A stretch of DNA of 64,000 nt from Diphasiastrum complanatum (lineage: Eukaryota > Streptophyta > Lycopodiopsida > Lycopodiales > Lycopodiaceae), in the NCBI GenBank assembly GCA_029204225.1, contig MU832230.1, positions 1-64,000 on the forward strand, in the 5' to 3' direction. The translations under genes were made by a program, and so were the position numbers. Shown piece after piece: positions 34,310 to 45,917 of this stretch; position 1 is the stretch's first letter; each line of letters opens with the position of its first letter. The notes under the pieces are model-generated. The model did not search any database. It saw only the letters and a program-made list of their open reading frames with translations, and was not told the DNA's origin.

Positions 34310-34326
<17 letters not shown>
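32586..34326. repeat. Minisatellite of ~85-130-bp units
   Basis: About 15 units, each starting near TGATGGACAAAAAGG. Starts are near 32590, 32716, 32829, 32947, 33030, 33111, 33246, 33373, 33467, 33594, 33719, 33850, 33992, 34118 and 34208. Long units contain GATTGGTCCACGTGTGATTA, then TTTTGACCAACTCAAGTTAA, GATGGACACATGTCTTTCAA and TATCCTATATCTCTCTCAA. Short units lack the CACGTG part. A partial unit recurs at 34583-34660 beyond a CT tract. Confidence 0.9.
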
Positions 34327-34815
<489 letters not shown>

Positions 34816-35080
34816 TCTCTACTAAAAGCATGTGTTCTACGTGTTCTCTCACTTCAAGTGCTTTTCAATGCATTTCAACTACCCTTCAAAGACATTTTAG
34901 GGTAGACATGGCCCAATGAAAGTGTGAGAGTCGTCTTTTCTCTAGAATAGCCTACATTCTCCCATAAAACTACTGTCACTTACTCTTAAAGGCTACATAT
35001 ACCATGAGTGTTCTGAAATTCTGCAAAGTGTGACCTTCAAGATGAAAAGTGTGACAAGTTAGGGTTTCTTTAGATTAGGG

Positions 35081-35083
<3 letters not shown>

Positions 35084-35111
<28 letters not shown>

Positions 35112-36130
35112 CTAAAGCCTGAAATTAAGTGGTGTCTATGATCAAAACTAAAAGGGATTCATTCATTTACAATAATGCTCAAATTGCACGTAATCCAACA
35201 TCAATTGAGACAAATCACCACATGAACATTACAATTATGAAGGTTTCACACGTGTGAAGACCTGCCCAACACCCACAACTGATCTTCTAAGGTAGTTGTG
35301 ATTGCACATAGATTGCATCCTAAAATCTTCCTAGATTGATTCTAAGGCAAGAGCACAATTTTATGCATAATGAATCCACATTCAAATGGCACTCAAAGCA
35401 ATCAAAGTACATGAAAAAACTAAGTTCTTAACATGCTTTTAGAGAGAGAAAAATCGCCTACACTCAGGTTGAGAGAAAAAGTGAGTGAGCCCTCAAGTAG
35501 AGAGAGAATATGAGGAAAAACAATGTATATCACATAGATTGCTTCACAAAAGCTTCTATGTACAATAAGCGAGCACATCCATATAGCATTAGCTCTAGAT
35601 CTAGCATGAGGAATGCTTGAATGTGATTGGACCTCATGGATTCCACCTCTCATGATAATTGGACCTCTAGATCTCCATCTCTCTCCATGATTGGACCAAC
35701 TAGCTAGAACCTCACAATATGATTAACCAAGTGATTTGCTTCACTAAACATGATTGGGCCAACCCTTTTGCACCTCTTAATATGATTGGCTTTAGCATCT
35801 ACACCTCTTCATTTGATTGGGCCATATTTGACTTTGAGATGTGGATTTGGTCACATACTAGCAAAATACCAATTCTTATATTTTGTGACACATGTCATCA
35901 TTTCACTAGAACTCGACTTGGAGGCCTCTTGACTTTTCAAACTCAACTTGAAATAATGTACAAGACATTAATGGAAATTTGTACAAGAGATTGACAAATC
36001 AGTCAAGCTAAATTTTGCCTAATTTTTCTAATAATTGACCTAAATAGAAATTAGAGATCAATCTCCTCCCCACAAAGGTATGAATGAAATTCCTAATAAA
36101 GGAAAGGTGAGAATACAATCAATAGAAAAG
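35084..36130. repeat. Copy 2 of the (GA)n-headed block with an ~845-bp insertion
   Basis: 35084-35220 and 36066-36130 together match 32312-32570 in order and orientation. The intervening ~35221-36065 is absent from copy 1. Inside it is a TTCACACGTGTGAA palindrome at about 35247, but no coding domain and no obvious terminal repeats. It could be an insertion in copy 2 (for example a solo LTR) or a deletion from copy 1. Confidence 0.6.
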
Positions 36131-36159
36131 TGAATATGAAATGTTAACAAGACTCTCTT

Positions 36160-37750
36160 TAATAACTCTTAACTGTCTAAGGAATCAACTCTCAAATTGC
36201 AGAGCTATCAACTATCGAGTGCCTTGGTCCTACTCGAATGGACCAAATTTCTACAAACTTTAAAATCCAATTGTGATGCTTCATGGCTAGTTTTCTTCAA
36301 GAATCAATGCTGCCAAGATGAAAGACCGTTGATGCCACTATATTGAATAGCTTCTATACTTTCACGGGTGTTGGTAATGCTCTAAACATTCGGGTCTATT
36401 TGGTCTAAGCTGTCTAAAATCACTATGCCATCATTTGTGAGCCGGAGTTGAGCAGTGGAGTTGTGTGGGGACTCATCAACTAGTACAAGATGAATGTCAC
36501 TCTCTTGGAAGATTCTAGATGTTCTAGGAGTTTAGGACAATGTAGAAGAGCCTTGATGGATGGTAGACCTCAGTGCAAGAGTTTGGAAAATAATTGTGTC
36601 ACCTTCTTTAGGAATTTTGGCAAGAAGAAGATGTAAAAGAAGAGTAAGAAAAAGTATGTGTTCTCCAAAAGGGTCAAGATGAGTAGGACTAATTGGCTTC
36701 AAACTATTCGTATTGAGGTTCTCAAAGCTAAAATTCAACACCATGGAGGTAAGTTCGGTTTTGAAAAAGCATGCCATCAATGAATATTGCTCCCTTGGGA
36801 GACTCTCGGTGTTGTAAGAGTTTAGGACAATGTAGAAGGGCCTTGATGGATGGTAGACCTTGGTGCAAGAGTGTGGAAAAAAAATCATTGTCACCTTCTA
36901 GGAATTTTTGCAAGAAGAATATGCAACAGAGAGTAAGTAAAAGTTTGCTTTGTCCAAAGGGCTCAAGGTGAGTAGGACTAATTGGCTTCAAACCCTTAGC
37001 GATGAGGGGTTCTCAAGGTTAAAATTCAACATTAATGGAGTATATAATTTTGGAAAGTTTGGTTTTGAAAAAGAAATTGGCATCAAAGCGAGGTTGGAGT
37101 GAAGTGGTTGAAGGAAGGTGATACCCCTACTTTCTTCAATTTAAACTAAAGAATGTTTGGAGAAGAAGCCTATAGGTGAAGGATGGTAGTAGCTTTAGAA
37201 TTACTGATGTTCCCCTTGTGCACGTGGATCTTTCTCTCCTACTTTAGTGATCTCTATAGAGCCTAAGCTAGTTCTTCCAACCTTCTTTGCTATCATTGGA
37301 AATTGATGCATTTTCCCCTTCTCCTTTCCAATAGGTATAGAGATTGATGCATTTTTTCCTTCTCCTTTGTCTAGAAAGCTAATTCATGCACTAAGAGGAA
37401 TACAAAAGTATAGTCGCTAGGTGACAATGCCTCCTCATTGAGTTTTGACTCAACTTCTAGGATGAGATCATTGATGAATTTCATGTAGGTGTTAAGGAGA
37501 TCTAGATAGCAATGTCATATGATATTGGTAGTTTGATGTTAAATCCTACATAAGTAGCCTTTTTGGAGGAGTTTGGTGATTGATAGAAAATTGCCCTTTT
37601 AAGTGTTGTCTACAAAGCAATAGAGAAAGTGATGGGCAATAAATTTCTCCCCCACATGACCTTATGTTTAATGAGCAGATCGATTGAATATATCCTTGCT
37701 AACATCTAGGAGGGTTGGCTAGTGGCTTGGTTTGATGGTGTCAATTACTC
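36160..37750 (+). pseudogene. Non-LTR (LINE) retrotransposon remnant
   Basis: Two short conserved pieces identify it. At about 37095-37140 the plus strand reads VKWLKEGDTPTFF, the LINE signature normally WL-EGD-NTKFF just before the RT. At about 37573-37690 it reads KIALLSVVYKAIEKVMGNKF with ILANI following, matching the LINE RT motif normally PISLLN-YKI--K---NRL. Stops and frameshifts are dense, so it is old. A ~285-bp tandem duplication lies just upstream (see next entry). Endonuclease and tail were not found. Confidence 0.65.
36490..37060 (+). repeat. Tandem duplication within the LINE remnant
   Basis: 36490-36780 is repeated at 36781-37060 in direct orientation. Shared blocks include GAGTTTAGGACAATGTAGAA, GCCTTGATGGATGGTAGACC and GAGTAGGACTAATTGGCTTC. 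Divergence is moderate, so the duplication is not recent. Confidence 0.8.
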
Positions 37751-38589
37751 CAAATATACTACACAAAATGTTATGTCCATTAATTTAGACACCAAGAAGT
37801 CATACTACATACTTGACCTATATTTCATTGAAGACATCTAGACTAAAATATTGAAGACTGCATGGTGGTTGGCATAATTCTATACAATTACAGTTTGTTA
37901 GCTTGAAGGGCATGTTGGCCAAGATATTGCCTAAACGTACATGTGAGATTCATAATGAGCAACACTCACGGTTGAGCCTATTTATTGTTCAAGATGAATT
38001 GATGCCTAATATTTTCCTTTGAATCATCGTATTTATTGCACCTAGTATATTCATAAGGCTCTCACATTGCCTTTATTGCACAACGTCAACTGCTATCTTG
38101 GAGATTAATCATTATGCAATGATAAAGATGTGATAAATGTGTGCCATTGATAGTCACAACTCATATTATCGCAATGGATTGGTGTTGTATCCACATGTAC
38201 TTCTTGGCACTCCATAAGCAACATGCATAGCCAACTTTATTCACAAGCTACATTTGTTGTCGTCTTATACTTGCCTTTGGAGGATAATGCAACTATGGGT
38301 TGCTTTTGGCTTACTCATGAGATCATTGTAGAGCCAAGAGTAAAATTATAATTAGAAACAAACTTGTGCTTCTATATGTGACATGCTCAGTCAACTTCAC
38401 AAAATCTTTGACAAGTGAAATTTCTAGATTTGACATACTCAATTGAGCCCATAATTAAATTGGCCTTTAAGCTGTTATAGCACTTTTTTAGCTGCACACC
38501 AATGTGACTCTCTAAAATCTGACATATATTGACTTATAGTACCAACAACATATGAAATATCAAGTTTGGTGATAGTAGTGTATATAACA
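37751..38589. other. No gene seen
   Basis: AT-rich DNA between the LINE and copia remnants. Part of it may belong to the 3' portion of the decayed copia element to its right, but no motif could be read. Confidence 0.4.
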
Positions 38590-39240
38590 TTTTCATAAGC
38601 TTCCTAAACAAAGTCTTGTAATTTTCTTTGTTTTTGTTTTTTCTAAATGAAATTTTGTATTTAATTGAATGGGAGTGAGAATAGCTTTGCAATCAAGCAT
38701 ACTAAACTTACAAAATAGCTCATACACACATTCTCTTTGATTCACAAAAGTGGTACCACCCTGTTTCCAAATGTCAATTTCCAAACAAAAGTGTATATGC
38801 TCTAAATTTTTCATATCAAACAAATAAATTCCTCTTTGTTGTCTTTTGGATTAGAGCACTATCACTTTCTGTAATAATGAGGTCATCAACAAAAAGTACA
38901 AGAACGAGTATCTCACCATCATCATGAAAGAAGTACAAAGTGGGATTCGTTGCGCACTTTGCAAACCCCTATTTCAAGAGATACTCATCAATCCTAGAAT
39001 ACCACGCATGAGGAGCTTGTCTAAGAGCCCACAGGGCCTTCTTCAGCTTGCATACATGTGCCTCTTGACGTAGACTTCCTCATCAATATATCCATTCAAG
39101 AAAACTTACTTGACAACCATCTATCGGAGGTCCCATCCGTATTGTGTAGCACATATCGGTTTTTGGAGAGAAACCTCAAAAAGGTTTCCCGAACACTGTT
39201 GACAAGGACTATTCTAGTAGACAAAAATAGTGAATGGAAT
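38590..39240 (-). pseudogene. Ty1/copia reverse transcriptase remnant
   Basis: Read leftwards from about 39230: a GWDLR-like start, VFLNGYIDEEVYVK (about 39100-39060), a region with two degenerate frames, catalytic FVDDLIIT at about 38880-38910, then frame 38823-38593 with FDMKNLEHIHF and a KFSMLDCKAILTPI stretch close to the copia consensus. Several stops interrupt it. Only the RT palm and thumb remain; integrase, RNase H and LTRs were not found. Confidence 0.8.
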
Positions 39241-39849
39241 AGGGATTTTGAACCCATCTGTACATAGGATCACATCTTGTCAATGTCAATCTATGACAAC
39301 TTCCTCATAATGCTGACAATCTTGAACATAATTATGACATTGAGTTGAAAATCGCGAACTACATTATGGCACTTACCTTAGTCATGACAGTACGAATAAT
39401 ATTTAGATCAACTCTCGATAGTTATTGGCATAGAGTAATTGTCTAATCAACTATGGCACTTTCAAGTTAGCCCTTAGTGGATAGTGGAGGAACATCAAAC
39501 TAGGGAGATATTTTTGTCATTCATTTTCAAAAATATCTAGGAAAGAGAAGAAAATCTATAGTAAGTACCCTCTAGTGATAGAAGTTTCGAGATATTTTTG
39601 TTATTATTATTGAATGTGAGGAGGGTGGAAAGAGAAGAAAAATATCGTAAAATTTGACGAAATGGGCAGAAGAATCCTATACCTTACCATATTCAATGAC
39701 CACAGCGCTGTTGTTGTTGTTGACTTGTTCTTGCAAAAGGCGTTGAAAGATGCCTAACCCACAAGCGATAATGTCCGATATGGCGGATGCGTGGACGATC
39801 CACTGCCTTTGTCTTGCCTTTCAGAGATATCTGTAGAGCTTTGCCCCCT
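39241..39849. other. No gene seen
   Basis: Intergenic AT-rich DNA. A short GTT trinucleotide run lies at about 39709-39721. Confidence 0.4.
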
Positions 39850-40250
39850 GATTTGCTCCTCAGATCTTGCCCAAAAGGAGATGGATTCTCAATTGAATTC
39901 TCAAGCCTAGTGCCAATGAGAGACATTTTTCTGCAGAGTTCGGTCTGGTTTTTTTCTCAGATCTTGCTTACAAGGCAACAGACAGGAACTCTCAATTTTA
40001 TTTTTTAGTGACAGACATTTTTCTGCAAAATTTAGTCTGATTTGTTTGCAAAATTTAGTCTGATTTGTTCCTCGGATCCAGCTTACAGAGAGAGGAATTC
40101 TCAATCGCAAAAGCTAGTAGTGCCTGTGAAAGACATTTCTCTGCAGAGTTCAGTCAGTATGAATTTTTCCTCGGATCTTGGTTGCAAAGCGGCAGAGAGG
40201 TATTCTCAATTGTAAAGGCTTGTGCCAGTGAGACGCATACATCTATTCTC
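39850..40250. repeat. Four degenerate ~90-115-bp tandem units upstream of the RING gene
   Basis: Each unit carries a CTCAGATCTTG or CTCGGATC block, a GGAATTCTCAATTG-like block and AGACATTTTTCTGCAGAGTT. Units begin near 39855, 39955, 40070 and 40170. A 21-bp direct repeat (AAAATTTAGTCTGATTTGTT) adds a small step at about 40027-40068. The array ends ~170 bp before the RING start codon and so covers the likely promoter. Confidence 0.7.
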
Positions 40251-40418
40251 CCTTATATGCAGTTATTTTCTCAATAATATATAATTGTATTTATATCGGA
40301 GCAAGACCATGAAAGACGAATCGACCTACAAATGACTTCGAAAACTTGCCTCAAATGAGACTTTGAAGTTTGCGTATGCGATCATTGATCCGCACTACAG
40401 GCCGACAGACTGCCGAGG

Positions 40419-41126
40419 ATGGCAAGCAGCACAACCATCTATCCTGATGGCACCACAATCTCGAATAGATCACAGGCACAGATTTATGACCAAGAACCTT
40501 CGGCACTCCACCAGATCGGGGAGAGTGCCGAGCCTACAACGTCCTTTCAGAGAAACAGCACTGCAAGCTTTGATTGTAATATTTGTCTGGATGCTGCCAA
40601 CGATCCTATTGTGACTCTCTGCGGCCATTTGTTCTGCTGGCCGTGCCTCTACAGATGGCTACAACACTCAGCGTGCAAGGATTGTCCCGTATGCAAAGCA
40701 GCTGTACAGGAGGAAAAGGTAATTCCCCTTTATGGCAGGGGCAATCTACAACCCGTAGATCCGAGGACAAAATCATTCCCCGACATTCCTAGTAGGCCTG
40801 TGGGTCAGAGGTCGGAAACGGAACATTCTGATCAGCGTTATTCACTCCCTGGCTTCTTTGACTACGGAGCCGGTCTTCACTCTTCTGCTACAACAGCGCG
40901 TTTGGGCAACATTACTCTGTCTGCTCGGCTTGGATTTTACCCCTTGCTCAGTTCGCGATCGATTAGATTTTCAGATTCAGGCAATCTGGCTAGTGGGCGC
41001 TATGTCGCTACTTTTGGAGGTCATGGTCGTATTTCTGATTTAGCCCATCAACAACAGGAGGAAGTATTCATGTCAAAGCTTGCGTTTCTTTTAGTCTTTG
41101 GAATCTTGTGCCTGTTGTTCCTGTAA
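40419..41126 (+). CDS. RMA/RNF5-type RING E3 ubiquitin ligase, tail-anchored
   Basis: A 235-residue protein in a single exon. The RING-HC finger spans residues 53-92: C53, C56, C68, H70, C73, C76, C89 and C92, with the typical CGHLFCWPCLYRWL and CPVCKA blocks. The middle is Ser/Arg-rich and probably disordered (a PLYGRG block just after the RING is characteristic of RMA proteins). The last ~18 residues (SKLAFLLVFGILCLLFL) form one hydrophobic segment, a C-terminal membrane anchor. RMA proteins sit in the ER membrane with the RING facing the cytosol and ubiquitinate membrane or misfolded proteins. Length, domain order and lack of introns match plant RMA1/2/3. An AT-rich TATATA sequence at about 40278 could serve as TATA box. 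No defects seen. Confidence 0.93.
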   Translation: MASSTTIYPDGTTISNRSQAQIYDQEPSALHQIGESAEPTTSFQRNSTASFDCNICLDAANDPIVTLCGHLFCWPCLYRWLQHSACKDCPVCKAAVQEEKVIPLYGRGNLQPVDPRTKSFPDIPSRPVGQRSETEHSDQRYSLPGFFDYGAGLHSSATTARLGNITLSARLGFYPLLSSRSIRFSDSGNLASGRYVATFGGHGRISDLAHQQQEEVFMSKLAFLLVFGILCLLFL

Positions 41127-42133
41127 GCACCTTCTTTTCGTGCATCTCATCAAATGCTGCAACGAGGAAACCATGAATGACGAAAAGCTTTTACTTACAG
41201 CATCCTGTTGTGCTAATGCTCGAGTAACCGCCTGTATTATTGGTGCCTTAGATATCTTCTCACTACTGTGTTCAGGAATGTTTTTCCCTGTTCAGATCAC
41301 AAAGATCTTTAGGCACACATGCAATACCACGTTTATGCATCAGCTACATCCAATTATTAGAGTGGCAGCACAGCATGGTCAAGCTTGCATCACTTGCTAT
41401 TGTCCCCTGTATTCTTTTGTATTTGAAGACCTCAAGGGAATGTTAAACCCTGGAAGATATGGATCTGTACATAAATGCACATAGCAAAGTCAGCATTCTT
41501 TTCTACTGTACACTGTACACTGTCAATCCTCAACTAATGAAATACTTGATTGTTATCTGATCATGCAAGCTCCATAGGACTATACTTTTTCTCAGTTTGA
41601 AGTGTTTATCCGAGATGTTGCTTAAATGCAAATTCATTTTGAAGAAGACACAATGGCAAGTATTATGTAATTTAATTTTGTCACCATGGTAGTGTTGGTG
41701 GAAATAGCTCATGGATATACAGGATCTTGATATTTATTTTCTAGATCTAGTTCCATCCTCATAAATAGAGCTTGTAGGCAAAGAGTGCAAGTAGAGCATA
41801 ATTATAGAATTGTACTAAGCAGATTAGGGTTTGACTAGCCAAGCAAAAATGAGGTGGAGTGTGTGATGATGGTGTGAGATGGTTTACCGATATGCAAGAT
41901 ATGTGCAATCATTACAGCAATCATAGTATATGTATTTTGTGACAACATATTCTTGTATGTTTGATGCAAGGAGATTAACTAAGTTTGACAACTAGTTTGT
42001 ACCTTTGTAAATGCAATAAAGGTCACCATTAGAACAATGCATATGTACTTGATTGCCAAAAGAAGCATCCATTTTTGTAAATCAATGTAATTTTCCATAG
42101 GATCAACTTGTCTATCACACAAGTTGATTCCGA
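41127..42133. other. RING gene 3' region and intergenic DNA
   Basis: The 3' untranslated region of the RING gene begins here. The open frame at 41098-41484 lacks recognisable domains and appears incidental. No further gene. Confidence 0.45.
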
Positions 42134-43150
42134 CTACATAGACCCAGCGATGTAGCAATATGTTGACTCTCTACAAAAGACTGTTGTATTGGATGAGGGA
42201 GCGATCGGCCTTGGATAAGAAGACTCTGGTTCAAAATGTAAAAGTGGTGTAGGATGGTTCATAGAACCATAGGATCGAGGTTGATGAAAAACTGGGCCTA
42301 TTGGCCTTGGTTGGTATTGTCCTGGCCTCTGCACGGATGCATTGGCAGTGTAGTTTGGTGCGTAATTCGTAGGTCCAGGTGGTCTGTACGGATGGTACAT
42401 CGGTCGTGGTGCCTGCTGATAGTACGTTCTTGCATGTGGGCACGCGTTGGCAGTATGGCGTTGAGCACACATAGGGCACCATATATATCCATGGATAGAG
42501 AAGGTCTTTTTGGCCACATCCTGTAGCATTTTGGAACTCTGAGGTCAACTTCTCCATTTGTGCTTGGTGTGCTCGTAATAGTTGAGGCGGATTCTTCAAT
42601 ACGTGAAGTCTCGTGTTTAGCTAGCCCCTTACCCTTTTTCTTGCGATAATCGTAATCCTCGTCAGACCCTTCATCTTCTTCTCGGATGGCATCATCCATC
42701 ACGTCCTTTAGCGTCGTGTAAGAGTCTACGGGTTTCAATTCTCTCCTGATGGCCTTGGGTAACCTGACTAGGAATAATTTAATGGCCATTTTCTCAGTGA
42801 TTTTATCATCAACATAGTCTACTTTAAGACGCTTGAAGTGCTCGATGTAAGTGCGTACTGATTCTTTGCTTTGCATCTTGATCTGAGTCAATTGGATAAA
42901 AGGGCTTTGGGTGAGCTTGGAAACCTGCTGCAGTGATGGTTTCCCAAGACGTGTTGTTCGGGCCTTCAAGGTTTAAAAACCATTCCTTGGCGTCGCCTTG
43001 AAGAATCATAAGGAACAGCCTCACCTTTTCGGTTTCAGAGCTATCACCATTAAACTTACAAGTGTTGTCGAAATTCTGGAGGAATCTTACTGGGTCAGAT
43101 TCCCCGTCGTACTTTGGCGCATCTATCTGGGGTATTCTCTTCTCTACCTG
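42134..43150 (-). pseudogene. Ty3/gypsy gag remnant with zinc knuckle
   Basis: Read leftwards from about 43150: PKYDGESDPVRFLQNF, then LQGDAKEWFLNL and NTSWETI (first frame), a shift at about 42950, then a frame with YIEHFKRLKVDYVDDKI and KAIRRELKPVDSY followed by VMDDAIREEDE, and finally a third frame (42529-42134) with the knuckle CPMCAQRHTANAC and a Pro/Tyr-rich tail. The DPVRFLQ and VMDDAIREEDE segments are shared with the gag at 47095, so the two belong to related lineages. Frameshifts make this copy inactive; pol and LTRs are not attached. Confidence 0.85.
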
Positions 43151-43924
43151 CGGTGGATTCCAGGGGCCTTGTATCTTGACCTAAGCAGGTGAATGGTGGT
43201 GTATGGGGCGAGGGTGCAATCGTTTTCTTGCTTACTCTATGGCTTCCTACTAGTGCACGTCCAAGGCGTTTCCTACTGGAGGTGTCTAAGGCCTCTCCCA
43301 ACTAGAATAAGTAGTATTGGATTGCTTCGGTGGAATGGCTATGTACAAGGATGGGTGGTGGGAACTGTCAGATCAGAGATATGCGTAGCCATCGTCATTG
43401 CACTGGCAAGGATTGATGCTAAATTGCAGAGTGAACAGAGTTAAGACGCCACACAACTGGGATGGCCAGTTGGTCGAATACGTTTGAGAGATGCTAGACA
43501 GCTGGGTGAGTGGGTAAAGCTCAGTCAAGACAAAATGGTCAGGGTTTTTCAAGAAATGCACACAAGTGGTATGACGTTTCACTCAGGCGGCCATTTCTTT
43601 TATGTTGAGAATCTGTGTGAATAACGTACGTGCCCACTAATAAAAGCTATCAACTGTGATTAGTGGAGGCCCAAAATGTGGTGAGCGAGTAGCTTATGTC
43701 ACCGGTTTGGGCGAATTTAAGATTTTTTTATTTTACTTTTTTTTTATTTTATAAATGTCGTACCGTTTGGTCTCAGGGAGTACTTGCCCACTTCATTAGA
43801 GTGTAGATCAGCTTACCACACATCGAATTTCATGTTGGGCGAGTGGTTTACTTGCTGAAATTCCGTGGCTGGGATTAAGCACAATTGACCTGACTGTGAG
43901 TACCCGCATACTTGATTGGGAAGG
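43151..43924. other. No gene seen
   Basis: Intergenic DNA; an AT-rich stretch lies at 43718-43757. Open frames are without domains. Confidence 0.4.
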
Positions 43925-44850
43925 TTTATGAACTCGCACAACAAAATTTTGAGAGTTTATGAACTCGCACAGTCAATGAAAAGCAAATGGTTGGTTTAAT
44001 GGAAAGTTGTTCATAGAATATCATAAGAAAAAACAAAATCCATTCACACAGAATTTGCACAATATCCTACGGTGCCTAACAATAGCTGAGGGCGGATTCT
44101 TGCACAAAACAAGTCAATATGACTCGCACAAGGTTGAAAAGATGATTCACACAGAGTTGGGCGATGACTCGCACATGGTTGAAGGATTTCCGAATAAACT
44201 AGAAATGACTCGCATAGGGGAATAATTCAAAATGACCCGCTCAGACTTGGAAGATGACTCGTACCAAAATATGACTCGCACAAACTTGTACCCGGGGAGC
44301 TAGAACCCGTGGGAATGACTCACACATAAGATGACTCACCCAAAAAAAAAAAAATGACTCGTGGACGGAAACAAACGACTTGCAGAGGCGTGTAGAGTGC
44401 AAAAAATGACTCGTTGCAAGGGTAAGTTACTACTCGTAGATGACTCGTACAAAAGATGACTCGCAAAAAATGACTCATGCAAGAGTAATTTACTACTCGC
44501 AGATGACTTGTACAGAAAATGACTCGCAAAAAATGACTCGTGCAAGAATAATTTACTACTCGCAGATGACTCGTACAGAAGATGACTCGCAAAAAAATGA
44601 CTCATGCAAGAGTAATTTACTACTCGCAGATGAATCGTACAAAAGATGACTTACAAAAAATGACTCGTGCAAGAGTAATTTACTACTCACAGATGACTCG
44701 TACAGAACATGACTCACAAAAAAATGACTCGTCCAAGAGTAATATACTACTCGCAGATGACTCTTACAGAAGATGACTCACAGAAAAATGACTCGTGCAA
44801 GAGTGGTAGAGGTAATGACTCAGACTTTAACAAAAAATGACTCATACAGC
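43925..44850. repeat. TGACTC-rich array with a 63-bp higher-order repeat
   Basis: The short motif ATGACTCGCAC and variants recurs dozens of times. From 43925 to about 44435 it is irregularly spaced. From about 44436 to 44815 it is organised in six ~63-bp units starting near 44436, 44499, 44562, 44626, 44689 and 44753, each carrying several TGACTC cores plus CAAGAGTAATTTACTACTCG. Because 63 is a multiple of three, repetitive frames are open on both strands; I regard these as by-products. Confidence 0.9.
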
Positions 44851-45170
44851 ACGAAAATCTTGTCAAGAAAATGATAGATGGCATTCGCTCTTCTTTGCTT
44901 GCTATCCCCTTCTTCGTTGCCTGGCCTTTGCTCACATGCCTCCCGCCCAAGTCCTTAAAGCATTTACATAGTAGCTGATTTCCAGATTTTTTCAGAAAAG
45001 ATTATTCGATCAAGGAGCATCTGCCTGTAAAAATAGTTGACCTCAAAAGCTCTATAGAACCATACTGTGTGAATAGAATCATCTCAACTTCCTCATTCAT
45101 AGTAGGTCTGAGTTAGTGATCCGAATCATTGCTCTGGAGGATGAGCTGAAACTGACAGCAAGACGGCTGT
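44851..45170. other. No gene seen
   Basis: Short intergenic stretch between the array and the LTR. Confidence 0.4.
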
Positions 45171-45895
45171 TGTTGGAGGGTTTGCGGATCCCAAGGCAAC
45201 CCTAACCCTAGTTAATAAGTGAGAGGGATTTGGCACCCTGCGTGTGTAAGTCCAACCCAATCATCACATACTTATTTGATTAATTAGTTAAAAGTTAATA
45301 AAAGGACTTTAGGCCTTTTTGCGGGACGTTTAATGTCGCAGGGCCTAAATGTCAAGTTAGTGAATAAAGTTGGGTTTCCCTCCAATTTTGATGGTTCCCA
45401 CACTTTTTTGAATTTGAATAAAAAGAGAGGCAAGACTGGACCAATAGGATTCAGAGGCCAGGGTCCTCCTCTCTACTATAAAAAGGGACCAACTCGAGTT
45501 TCTCATGTTCATTTCCTCATTTCAATGAAGCAGATTGGTTCTCTTTAGAAATGGATTGATGAATGTCCTTGCTCTTCCTTTCTTTTCCTCCATTTCTCAT
45601 GCTTCCTTTGTATTTGCTAATTGTTGGATTTGATCATTATTGGGATTGCTATTTCTTATGCTTTTTGTGAAAGAGAAAAGGAGAGAGAAGAGTAAGTTTC
45701 TATCATTGTTGTGGATGTAGTGTTAATGCTTAGTGTTAATGGATGTTAGTGTTAGATCCTCCATTCATGTCGAAATCTGAACTATACTATTGCTCTCATG
45801 GGAACGAACCTCCGCGTGACAACTAACTCCGTCTCTTTGATGCTAGATTGACTAGATCTTGGATTCAGGTTAGGCAAGGAAAGAAACCCACTACA
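45171..45895 (+). repeat. Gypsy family A 5' LTR
   Basis: A 725-bp LTR with TGTTGGAGGG...CACTACA ends, homologous to the LTRs at 17462 and 58934. CTACTATAAAAAGGG at about 45473 is a TATA box. It is immediately followed by a primer-binding site, so it is a 5' LTR. Confidence 0.92.
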
Positions 45896-45899
45896 ATTT

Positions 45900-45917
45900 T
45901 GGCACCGTTGCCGGGGA
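45900..45917 (+). promoter_or_regulatory. Primer-binding site complementary to tRNA-Asp
   Basis: TGGCACCGTTGCCGGGGA, four bases after the LTR end. Plant tRNA-Asp ends in CCCCGGCAACGGCGCCA, giving one mismatch. A tRNA-Asp primer is common in Athila/Tat-type plant gypsy elements. Confidence 0.85.

Noticed and set aside
41098-41484. 128-codon plus-strand frame overlapping the RING gene end
   Set aside because: It overlaps the RING stop in another frame and lies in its 3' region; no recognisable domain.
44320-44605. Repetitive 89-90-codon frames on the minus strand with a 21-residue period
   Set aside because: They follow from a 63-bp tandem repeat whose length is a multiple of three; both strands and several frames are open, and no start context, domain or conservation supports a protein.
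43925-44850. CRISPR-like array
   Set aside because: Regular repeats are present but the spacers are themselves repeats of the same short word, and the surrounding sequence is a plant nuclear genome.
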